Positions 25,647 to 35,200 of a stretch of DNA of 64,000 nucleotides are shown here, one piece after another; position 1 is the first letter of the stretch, and each line of letters starts with the position of its first letter. The stretch is from DALYLB01 sp964468345. Lineage in GTDB: Bacteria; Acidobacteriota; Blastocatellia; RBC074. A model generated the notes under the pieces. That model had not been told where the DNA came from. It saw nothing but the letters and a program-made list of their open reading frames with translations, and made no database searches. The translations under genes were made by a program, and so were the position numbers. The stretch is taken from NCBI GenBank assembly GCA_964468345.1, contig CAYXVZ010000035.1, forward strand, positions 1 through 64,000, read 5' to 3'.

Positions 25647-28600
25647 TTAGAACTCGAACCGCAACGCGAATTGCAACTGACGCTCCAGGCGCGCCGCAGT
25701 CACCTGGCCGAACTGGCCATTGACCTGATTGCCGGCCGCGTCGAAGCGCGCGTTGTTGTCCACGCCCGACCACTGCGTGTGATTGAACACGTTGTACATC
25801 TCCGCGCGGAACTGGATCCGCGCCTTTTCCCGCACGGGGAAGTTCTTGAACAACGTGAAGTCCGAGTTGTTGATGCCCGGCCCGCGGAAGACATCGCGCG
25901 GCGCGTTGCCGAAATTTCCGACGCCCGGCGCGGCAAAGGCAGCGGTGTTGAACCACCTGGTGAAGCTGCGTTCGCCGCGCCCGAGAATCGGGTTGCCCGT
26001 CATAATGACGCGCGGCGCATCGCCGCCGCCGTGCCGGTCAACGCCGTCCGTGCGGCTGAAGTTAATGCCGATGGGCGTGCCGCTGGCAAAGGTTGTGATG
26101 CCCGCAATCTCCCAATTGTGGAAGATGCCGCGCGTCAAAAAGTTGCTTTTGAAGACGGACAGGTTCGGCAGCGAATAGAGATAGTTCGCGACGAACATGT
26201 GCGTCTGATCGTAGCCGAGTTTGCCGTACAGGTACGTGCGGTAATCTCGATAGATCGGCAACGCGCCGCCGTCATTGTCGCTGATGCCCATGGCTTTCGA
26301 CCACGTATAGGCGATGCCGTATTGCAGCCCCCTGGCATAGCGGCGATTGACCGCCACTTGCAAGGCGTTGTAGTTCGCATAGCCGGAGTCTTCGATATAG
26401 CCGATGCCCTGAAAGCCCGGATATGGCCGCAGGAAATTATCGGGCAGGGGCCGATTGGTCGTTGGGTCGAGGCTGCTGGGCAGGAAGCGAACGCCCGGAG
26501 CCAGCGTATTGATCGCCCGGTTCTGGCGCAGATGGCGGCTGGTGCTGCCGACATAATCCATTTCGACGATGGTTCCCAGACCGATGTCGCGCTGCACGCC
26601 GAGCGACCAGCGATACACGGTCGGAACCTTATCGAACTTCGGATCGAAGGATTGTACATCCGTCGGGAAAAGCACCTGTCCCGCGCTGAGGAAGGTGTCG
26701 AGGTTGCCGTAAAAAATGCTTGGACTTTCCAGAATCGGCGGGGAAGTCGTGGTCGTCCACATCGAATTCTGCGACGAGAAGACCGTTTGCTTCGTCACCG
26801 AAAAACCGCCCCGCAGCGCCGTCTTGCCGTTGCCGAATACGTCGTATGCGAAGCCGATGCGCGGCGCGGCCTGAATGGGCGGGCGTTCGCGGTAGCCATC
26901 GGGATAGCTGGGATCGTTGCCGATCACCACGCCGTTCAGCCGGGTGCCGGAATTGGGCACAATCGCGCCGATCAAGGGCGTGGGCGCAAAGGCTTTGGTG
27001 ATTGGATTCTGCGCCACGCGCCTGCCATTGGCGTCAATCGCCGGAACATAGAGCAGCGGTGCTTTGCTGCGATCATACCGGCTCAACGCCAGCGCGGAAC
27101 CCTGGTCAGCTCGGAGCCGCCAGGGAGTGAAGGAATAGAAGCGCACACCGAGATCAAGGTTCAGGCGCTTGGTGATTTTCCATGAATCCTGTGCGAACCA
27201 TTCGATCGAGGATGTTTTCGCGCGACCGTCCGACAGCCCGCTCGATTCGGCGTAACTGACGAAGTTCCCCAGCAGCGCGTTGGCGAAAGGATGGTTGCTG
27301 TCAAAGGGATTATTTGCGTCACGCGAGAAATTGAAAGTTCCCATGTGACGACCATTCGCAGCGGAGCGCGGGCCTTCGCTGGCGTTTTGTCGTTCATAGA
27401 ATATCCCGAACTTGAACGTATGGTTGTTTCTGACCCAGCTCAGGTTATTCGTAATCCACAACCGTTCATCGGCGGCACTGATCGGGGTGCGCGGATCAAA
27501 GTTTACCGAGGGGGCGTTCGGAAGCCCGCCAAATTGCAATTGCGGAATGAGCTTGAGCGGATTGGCGCTGGGAAAGAGCTGACCCAGATTTTGCAGGCCA
27601 TACTTATCGCGGCGAACATTATCCAGGTTGAGTCCGTCTCGCAGCGCCCCCAATTCCCGAGCCTGGCTGTAGCCGATGTCGATTTCGTTCACCAGCGTCG
27701 GTGAAAACGTGCGACTGTAGCTGCCCGCGTAGGCGTTGCTGATAAACTCATAGTGGTGGGGTTGTAAAAAGTAGTTCGCCGAGAATGCCGTTGTACTGGA
27801 TTGCCCCTGCAGGTCGGAATTCCACCAGCGCGGCCGGAACGAAATGCGATCCTTCTCGGTGGGAAGCCAATCAATTTTCAGCTGGGTCTGTTCTTTCGGC
27901 TGGCTGAGGGTTTCCAGCGCGCGATAATTGAACGCGCCGCGTGTGATCGCGGCATCGAACAGATTGGGGTTGGGCAGGATGGACAGCAATCTTTGCCCAT
28001 TCGCGTTGATGCGGGCAGCGGGGATGACGTTGCCGGGAAAGGGCTGGCCTGTCGCCGGGTCTCGAACCACGATCAGCGCGCCGTTCTGGTCGAAGCTCCT
28101 CGAGAAATCGCCTCTACGTTCCAGGTCGGTGGGCAGCGTGGATTGATAGGTTGGCCCGGGAAGCTTGATGCGCCAGTCTTCGCGGCTCACGAAAAAGAAC
28201 AGCTTGTCCTTGTTCTTATTGAACCTGCCGGGAATGTAAACCGGCCCGCCAATCGTGCCGCCCAGCGTATTGAAGCGCGTCAGCGGGCGGGCCAGTCCCA
28301 GTCGATTATTGAAGAAATTGTTCGCATTGAACGATTCGTGGCGTTTGAACCAGTAGGCGCTGCCATGAAATTCTTTGGTCCCGGATTTCGAAATGATGTT
28401 GACGCTCACGCCGGGCAAGCGGCCGTCTTCGGCCAGATAGGAATTGGACCTGACGCTCATTTCCTGCACGGCGTCCATGCTGACGGAGATCGTGAAGAAC
28501 GAAGGCACGTCAGCGTCGCCGCCGGGCTGGCCGTCGAGCTGAAAGTTGTTCCAGTTTTTGCGCAGCCCCTGCATGTTCGCGGTTTCCGTGCCCCAGTTGC

Positions 28601-29126
28601 CGCCGAGCGAACCGCCCGCGCCCGCATTCTGCGAAACACCGGGCAACACAGTGGTCAGCGATACGATGTCACGTCCCCGCGACATCAGCCCGCCAAGCTG
28701 TTTGTCCGTGACCAGCGCGTTTTGCCCCGAAGTTTCGAGTTCCACCGCCGTTCCCGCAGTCACCGTCACCGTTTCAGTCACGCTGCCAACGGCCAATTGC
28801 AAGTTGCCCAGCGAGAGGGTCTGGTTGGCGCTTAAGATCAGGCCGGTTTGCTCCAGCGTGCTATAGCCCTGCGCTTTCACCTGAATGGTGTAACTGCTCG
28901 GCTGCACGGTCGGGAAGACAAAGGCTCCTGATTCGTTGGCGGTCGCGATCGCCACCTCGCCCGTTCGAATATTGGTCAAGGTGATTGAAGCCTTGTTCAC
29001 GACATTGCCCGAAGGATCAACCACTGTTCCGGTGATTCGCCCCGAAACCTGCGCCCGGGCCGTTCCTCCAACGAGCGTAAACAACGCGAGCGCCCATATC
29101 GCAAAGCGCCATCTGCGGATGTTCAT
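25647..29126 (-). CDS. TonB-dependent receptor, Oar-like
   Basis: A 1159-residue receptor. The ATG at 29126 with AGGAGG upstream is preferred over an in-frame ATG 62 codons earlier. Signal peptide MNIRRWRFAIWALALFTLVG, then a carboxypeptidase-regulatory-like domain (GRITGTVVDPSGNVVNKASITL, about 27-110). The plug contains MSRGRDIVSLTTVLPGVSQNAG and DGQPGGDADVPSF; the barrel continues to the terminal strand RLERQLQFALRFEF. It would import an unknown ligand with TonB energy. TPR genes lie on both sides on the same strand, with two nucleoside-hydrolase-type genes further downstream, so nucleosides, oligosaccharides or glycosides are reasonable candidate substrates. Confidence 0.92.
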   Translation of the reverse strand: MNIRRWRFAIWALALFTLVGGTARAQVSGRITGTVVDPSGNVVNKASITLTNIRTGEVAIATANESGAFVFPTVQPSSYTIQVKAQGYSTLEQTGLILSANQTLSLGNLQLAVGSVTETVTVTAGTAVELETSGQNALVTDKQLGGLMSRGRDIVSLTTVLPGVSQNAGAGGSLGGNWGTETANMQGLRKNWNNFQLDGQPGGDADVPSFFTISVSMDAVQEMSVRSNSYLAEDGRLPGVSVNIISKSGTKEFHGSAYWFKRHESFNANNFFNNRLGLARPLTRFNTLGGTIGGPVYIPGRFNKNKDKLFFFVSREDWRIKLPGPTYQSTLPTDLERRGDFSRSFDQNGALIVVRDPATGQPFPGNVIPAARINANGQRLLSILPNPNLFDAAITRGAFNYRALETLSQPKEQTQLKIDWLPTEKDRISFRPRWWNSDLQGQSSTTAFSANYFLQPHHYEFISNAYAGSYSRTFSPTLVNEIDIGYSQARELGALRDGLNLDNVRRDKYGLQNLGQLFPSANPLKLIPQLQFGGLPNAPSVNFDPRTPISAADERLWITNNLSWVRNNHTFKFGIFYERQNASEGPRSAANGRHMGTFNFSRDANNPFDSNHPFANALLGNFVSYAESSGLSDGRAKTSSIEWFAQDSWKITKRLNLDLGVRFYSFTPWRLRADQGSALALSRYDRSKAPLLYVPAIDANGRRVAQNPITKAFAPTPLIGAIVPNSGTRLNGVVIGNDPSYPDGYRERPPIQAAPRIGFAYDVFGNGKTALRGGFSVTKQTVFSSQNSMWTTTTSPPILESPSIFYGNLDTFLSAGQVLFPTDVQSFDPKFDKVPTVYRWSLGVQRDIGLGTIVEMDYVGSTSRHLRQNRAINTLAPGVRFLPSSLDPTTNRPLPDNFLRPYPGFQGIGYIEDSGYANYNALQVAVNRRYARGLQYGIAYTWSKAMGISDNDGGALPIYRDYRTYLYGKLGYDQTHMFVANYLYSLPNLSVFKSNFLTRGIFHNWEIAGITTFASGTPIGINFSRTDGVDRHGGGDAPRVIMTGNPILGRGERSFTRWFNTAAFAAPGVGNFGNAPRDVFRGPGINNSDFTLFKNFPVREKARIQFRAEMYNVFNHTQWSGVDNNARFDAAGNQVNGQFGQVTAARLERQLQFALRFEF

Positions 29127-29223
29127 TTGTGTTTCCTCCAATGAGTGATGGACTAAGAGATAGACAGGCCCGTGCAAGCAGACCGATCCTGTGTTTGCGA
29201 ACAGTGCATCCCGGCAAAGCTTG

Positions 29224-30213
29224 TTATTTCTGTTTTTCTTTTTCTTCGAGGGCGCGGAAAATCTGCATTTCCCGCCGCGCTTGTTCTGTCTTGCCCAGCT
29301 TTTGGTAAACACCTATCAGCAAGTAATGCGGAGATTTTTCGTTCGGCGCCAGCGTGACCGCTTCCTGCAATGACTGAATCGCCTGTTCGTATTGCCCCAG
29401 GCGGCTGAGCGCCTGCCCGAGCGCCGTCCGCACCTCCGGCGATTTCGGATTGATCGCCACGGCTTTTTTCAGCGGCGGCAGGCTCTGCTCAAACTGCTGC
29501 AATGAAATCAACAGGCGCGCCAGATAGAGAAACGGCGTTTCCGTTTGCGAACCCTGTTCTTCCGCGAGTTCGCAGGCTTGCAGGTAGGTCTGGCTGGCCT
29601 CTTGCGTCATCTTCGATTGTTCCAGCGCCACGCCTAGCGCGAGATATCCATCCAGGTATTTGGGATTGAGTTGTGTCGTTGCCCGGCAAGTGGTTTCTGC
29701 CGCAACACGCTGTCCGTCGGTCAACTGATAAAGGCAGAGGTAATAGCGCGCCATGAAATCGCGCGGCGCGAGTTCGACTGCCTTTTCAAAATACTGTGCG
29801 GCGAGGTCGGCTTTCCCCAACGAAACCAAATTCAATCCGACGAGCTTATGCACATCCGCATCGCCGTCGTGCAGGCTGAGACTGCGCTCGAGTTTCCGAA
29901 TGGACTCCAGATACTGCTGTTCCCGATACAGAATCATCGCCTCGAACAGCAGCAGGCGCGGGCGCTCCCCTTCTCTGGCAAATTGCTCTCGCAACTTCGC
30001 CCGTGCCTCCGGCAGGCGGCCCTGATCGATGAGCCTTTCGATGGCGGGCTCGGCCACCGCGCCAGACGTCGCTGCCGTTGTTTTCAATGGCATTTCATCT
30101 GCCGTCTTCTCCGGCATCTTCCCTGTTTGCCCTGCACAGGACAGCGCGCACCCCACCGCCAGCGCCAGCGCGACACATACGTTTCGCAAGGGATGAATTC
30201 TGGTCATGCCCAT
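29224..30213 (-). CDS. TPR-repeat protein, exported or lipid-anchored
   Basis: A 329-residue protein with an N-terminal hydrophobic segment (CVALALAVGCALSCAGQTG). A linker rich in Ala, Thr and Glu (about 30-55) is followed by TPR units: ERLIDQGRLPEARAKLREQFAREGE, LVGLNLVSLGKADLAAQYFEKAVELAP, LGVALEQSKMTQEASQTYLQA and LGQALSRLGQYEQAIQSLQEAVTLAP. It is the first gene of the TPR-TonB-TPR block, 97 bp upstream of the receptor. The cysteine after the hydrophobic run could be a lipidation site, although the motif is not a clean lipobox. No enzyme motif is seen. Confidence 0.87.
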   Translation of the reverse strand: MGMTRIHPLRNVCVALALAVGCALSCAGQTGKMPEKTADEMPLKTTAATSGAVAEPAIERLIDQGRLPEARAKLREQFAREGERPRLLLFEAMILYREQQYLESIRKLERSLSLHDGDADVHKLVGLNLVSLGKADLAAQYFEKAVELAPRDFMARYYLCLYQLTDGQRVAAETTCRATTQLNPKYLDGYLALGVALEQSKMTQEASQTYLQACELAEEQGSQTETPFLYLARLLISLQQFEQSLPPLKKAVAINPKSPEVRTALGQALSRLGQYEQAIQSLQEAVTLAPNEKSPHYLLIGVYQKLGKTEQARREMQIFRALEEKEKQK

Positions 30214-31090
30214 CTCTATTTTCGGAAGTCTGAACGCGATGAAAAACAGACAAAGCTCCGCCTGTCAGGCAAAACAATCTAAAAATAACGCCAATTGTTT
30301 TGCCTTCTGTCGTCCAAGCGAACTGATTGAGAGAAGACCTTAAATTTTGCGAAAGCCCTGTTTCAGAAATAGCGACTGGTGACTGTCATCCTGCGGGCCC
30401 TATCTCTGAAATCCATGAATGAATGCTGCGCAGCATAGGGCGATTTGTCAGGAGTTTCTATAACGATCTCGGCAAATTTTCTGAGAATCCTATCGCCTTG
30501 CTCGTTTCCCGCGATCAGGATCTGCGCGGCGATTTCCTTCTCGCTCCGCCCGCTATTGCATACCTGCACCGCGTCAATCCGTCCGTGCAACAATCCAGCC
30601 CCTCGTCTGTTCTTCGCGCTCTCAGCATCCCGGCCCCTGTAGTACCCAGCCGCAATTTCTTGTTTTTTTGAGCAAGAAATTTGCGTGTGGGAAGAGAGAG
30701 TACGGAACAAACGGAAATAACGGAACAAACGAAAAAGAAAGGCTGTCTATTCTGTCTGTTCCGTTATTTCCGTTTGTTCCGTACTTCTCTTCCTTCCTTT
30801 GGTTGCGGCTTCGCTGCGCTGTGAAACTCCCGCTTACATCTCAATCAACTCTCTCCCTCATTCCTCACCTCATGCGTCCGGGAATGAGTATTCATTGACC
30901 GATATTTATTCAAGTAAAAAGAGGAAAGATCACTCCACGCATTCCGCAGGGCAGCAAAAGCTCCCAATGAAAGTAGAGTAATTATCTGATTTTGATTTTT
31001 ATGATGATCCCAGAAAAGACATACTGAATAAATATTCAATATCGTGTCTTTAATCAAAGGAAGGGTAGATTAAATTTTTCGCCCTGTCAA
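30214..31090. repeat. Intergenic region with family B element
   Basis: In these 877 bases I see a family B palindrome (30689-30793) with its usual right neighbour GGTTGCGGCTTCGCTGC. Two runs read TTTTTTTGAGCAAGAAATTTGCGT (as at 22730). The segment at 30930-31075 is AT-rich and may hold promoters. ORFs of up to 121 codons occur but none looks like a protein family; a decayed gene at 30363-30650 cannot be excluded. Confidence 0.55.
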
Positions 31091-31945
<855 letters not shown>

Positions 31946-32262
31946 GGTTTTCCTTTCCCGGAAGAGCTTGCATTGCATTTGTTTTTGTCTGGAACGCGCG
32001 CAATTGCAGCATGATCGCTGAAACGGCGTCAAGACAGTGCGGAGGTGTCAGGTCGGCAAAGGAATGAAAGGCAGAGGAAAGATGCCGGGCGGTCAATGAA
32101 GCTTATTCCTTTACATATGATTCCTCTGCCTGAATGCCTGCAGATCTCGCGCGGGTTCAACCATTGCGTTAAGATGCCTCCGCAGCAACTCGGCAGAAAT
32201 GCCAACAAGACAGCCGTGCTGCCCCGCGCCACTCAACGCTTTGGTTTTATTCAGGAGACCGC
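31946..32262. promoter_or_regulatory. Divergent region before the TIR-CHAT gene
   Basis: It contains the left copy of the direct repeat that flanks the TIR-CHAT gene (about 32014-32059). A further 10-bp inverted repeat is GGCAGAGGAA (32070-32079) / TTCCTCTGCC (32121-32130). Promoters of both divergent genes must be here. No gene is present. Confidence 0.55.
32014..32059 (+). repeat. Left direct repeat flanking TIR-CHAT gene
   Basis: ACGGCGTCAAGACAGTGCGG (32023-32042) matches 19 of 20 bases with 36848-36867. Similarity extends on both sides (ATCGC before it, TGTC and GGCAA after it). The pair encloses only the TIR-CHAT gene, in the same orientation. Confidence 0.65.
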
Positions 32263-35200
32263 ATGCCATCCCATATCTTCATTTCGCACACCAGCAAAGA
32301 CGATCCCTTCGTCAAGGAATTGCGCGAACAACTCGCCGCGCACAAACTCAACGTCTGGGACGATGCGCGCAAGCTTCGCGGCAGCGCGCGGCTCGCCCCC
32401 GAAATCAGCGAAGCCATCGCCGCCGCGCGCCAGTTCATCGTCGTATTCAGCCAGAACGCGATTGATTCCGATTGGGTCTTCGATGAAATCAAACAGGCGC
32501 TGACCGTCGAGCAAGCGCGCAAGGGGGATGGATACAGCATCATTCCGCTGCTGTTGCCCGATTTCAAACCGGCGATGTTGAAGCGCCTGTCGGTTTTCCC
32601 CGACGAACGTCTCGGCATCACCATTGCCGGCGGCGCGAACGGTTTGACGGATGCGATGCCGCAAATCCTGGCGGCGCTCGGCGAACGCGCCCCCGACCAG
32701 CCGACGCCCGCAATTGAGGCCGATGCACAGCCAATCGCCGAACTGATCCTCGAACTGCGCGACGGGCGCATCGAAACCCACGAAGGCAAAACGCGCGTCA
32801 AGGCCACGGCGACGCTGGTGTATGAACCGGCGGACAAGTCGCGCTCCGTCAAAAGCCAGCGCTTTTATTTCACTGCGCCGCTCGGCCCCATCGAAGCTGA
32901 CGAGTTGCGCTGGTATCTCGAAGAGTATCACCGCTGGCCCGCCGGACTCTTTCAGGAACGCGCCGCCCGCGTAGAAGCGCAATTGCCGCAATGGGGCGCG
33001 ATGCTGTACGAAGCCGCGCTCGACCACCAGGCCGCGCAAGAGCCGCTGCTCGCGTGGCGGCAGGTCGCCGAATTGCACGAACGCCGTTTCTCGGTGCTGG
33101 TCGAACACGACCTGCCAACGGGCGCGAGCCTGGAGGAACAAGCCGCCGCGAACGAAGCCGCTTCGGCGTTGTTGACCCTGCCGTGGGAATTGTTGCGCGA
33201 TCAGTTCGGCTGGTTGTTTCAAGGCAAGCATGCCGTGCGCGTGCGCCGCACCCTGCCCAATCGCCGCGCCGCGCGCGAAGCCAAAGCGCGCTTGCCGATT
33301 CGCATCCTGCTGGTCAGTCCGCGCCCCGAAGACAAAATGGCCGGGTACATTGACCATCGCATCAGCGCCAGGCCTTTGATCGAAGCCCTCAACGAACTCG
33401 GCGGACTCGCTGAATTGACCTTGCTCGAACCGCCGACCTTTCCCGCGTTGCAGGAGGCCTTGCGCCGCGCAACAAAAGACGACCGGCCTTTTGACGTAAT
33501 CCATTTTGACGGCCACGGCGTTTATCACCGCGAACAGGGGTTGGGAAAACTCTGTTTTGAAAAAGCCGAAGACAGCCATTTGCTCAACGAGCGCGGGACA
33601 CAATTGATTGATGCCGAGACCTTGGCCGGGCCCTTGCGCGATCACCGCATCCCGCTCGTCTTTCTCGAAGCCTGTCAGAGCGCGCAAGCCGAAAGCGATC
33701 CGACCGCTTCGGTGGCCGCGCGCCTGTTGACCGAAGGCGTCACCTCCGTCGTAGCCATGTCGCACAGCGTCCTGGTTGAAACGGCGCGTCGTTTCGTCAC
33801 GGCCTTTTACCGCGAACTCGCCGCCGGCGCGCGCGTAGGCCGCGCCATGCTCGTCGGGCAGCAAACCTTGCACGCCGATGACTTTCGTTTGCGCATCGCG
33901 GGCGCGGGCGAATTGCGTTTGCAGGACTGGTTCGTGCCCGTGCTTTATCAGGAAGAGCACGACCTGCAACTTGTCACCCGACTGCCCGGCCAGGCCGTGC
34001 GCGAGGTCGCCGCGCGCGCCCGGCAATTCCGCCTGGGCGAAGTGCCCGCGCCGCCGCCGCACAGCTTCATCGGACGCAGCCGCGAATTGCTCATGCTCGA
34101 ACGAATGTTATCCAACGCGGAAAGCCCGCGGGGAAGCGGGCTTTCCCAGTACGCCGTCATTCGCGGACGCGGCGGCGAAGGCAAGACGACGCTGGCGGCC
34201 GAACTGGCGCGCTGGCTGGTGCAAACGCAGCGTTACGCCCAGGCGGCGTTTGTCAGTCTCGAACAATACAGCGACGCGCGCGGCGTGCTGGATGCGCTGG
34301 GCCGCCAGGTGCTGCCGTCTTATTCCGTGGCGGAATTCAAAGACCTCAAGGCCGCGCTGCAACCAGTCGCCCAGGCCCTGTGCGACCGCCGCACGGTCAT
34401 CGTGATTGATAACGTCGAGAGCGTCTTGCCGGAACGTTCATCCACGAAGTCACACGAAGGGGCACGAAGAAGAGGAGAAACAACGCAAGACGTGAAGGAA
34501 ATCCCGGCAACTCAAGCCAGTGTCGAAGCTGCGAACGACCCGGAAAATCTTCGTGCCCCTTCGTGTGACTTCGTGGATGAAATTTTTTCCGTTTGCGCAA
34601 ACCTGCTGGCCGTCACCGATCAAACGCGCATGCTGTTCACTTCGCGGGAGTGGTTGCCCGCGCCCTTCGATCATCCGCAAGGCCGCGTCACGCTGGGCGC
34701 GCTCAGTCAGACCGACGCCGTCGAACTGGTCAGCCACGTCTTGCGTACCGAAGGGCTGGACCTGAAACACGACGCGGCGGGCAATACGCCGCAGGAGATC
34801 ACCGAACTGGTCACGGCGGCGGCGGGCCATGCGCGCGCCCTGACCTTGCTGGCGCGCAGCCTCGCCTCGCGGGGCGCACGCGCTACAGCGGAGGAGTTAC
34901 GCGAACTGATGGCGCGCCTCGACCGCGAACATCCCGGCGATCGCGAAAATTCGCTTTACGCCAGCGTCGAACTCTCGCTGCGCCGCCTGCCGCCCGAACT
35001 GCGCGAACAAGCCAGAGTGCTGGCGGTTTTTCACGGCGGCGTGCAAGTTGGCGTGTTGCGAATGATGCTGGAAGCCGATGAAGCGATCGTGCAACGGCTG
35101 GCCGCCGGGCTGGTGGGCGTCGGCCTGGCGGAAGCGATGCCTTACGGCCACCTGCGGCTCGATCCGGCGCTGCCGAGTCTGTTGCTGGCCCAAATGGAAA

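Noticed and set aside
25257..27185. 642-codon plus-strand open frame over the second TonB receptor
   Set aside because: Composition is that of a shadow frame; the opposite strand encodes a complete receptor with signal peptide and terminal strand.
30363..30728. 121-codon minus-strand open frame in an intergenic region
   Set aside because: It runs into a family B palindrome and shows no family pattern; I cannot distinguish a decayed gene from chance.
32251..34062. 603-codon open frame on the minus strand over the TIR-CHAT gene
   Set aside because: It is antisense to clear TIR and CHAT motifs and has no recognisable motif of its own.
34437..34581. Frameshift or assembly error in the TIR-CHAT gene
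   Set aside because: The frame stays open through the whole inverted repeat and both flanking parts of the ATPase domain continue in the same frame, so an in-frame insertion explains it better.
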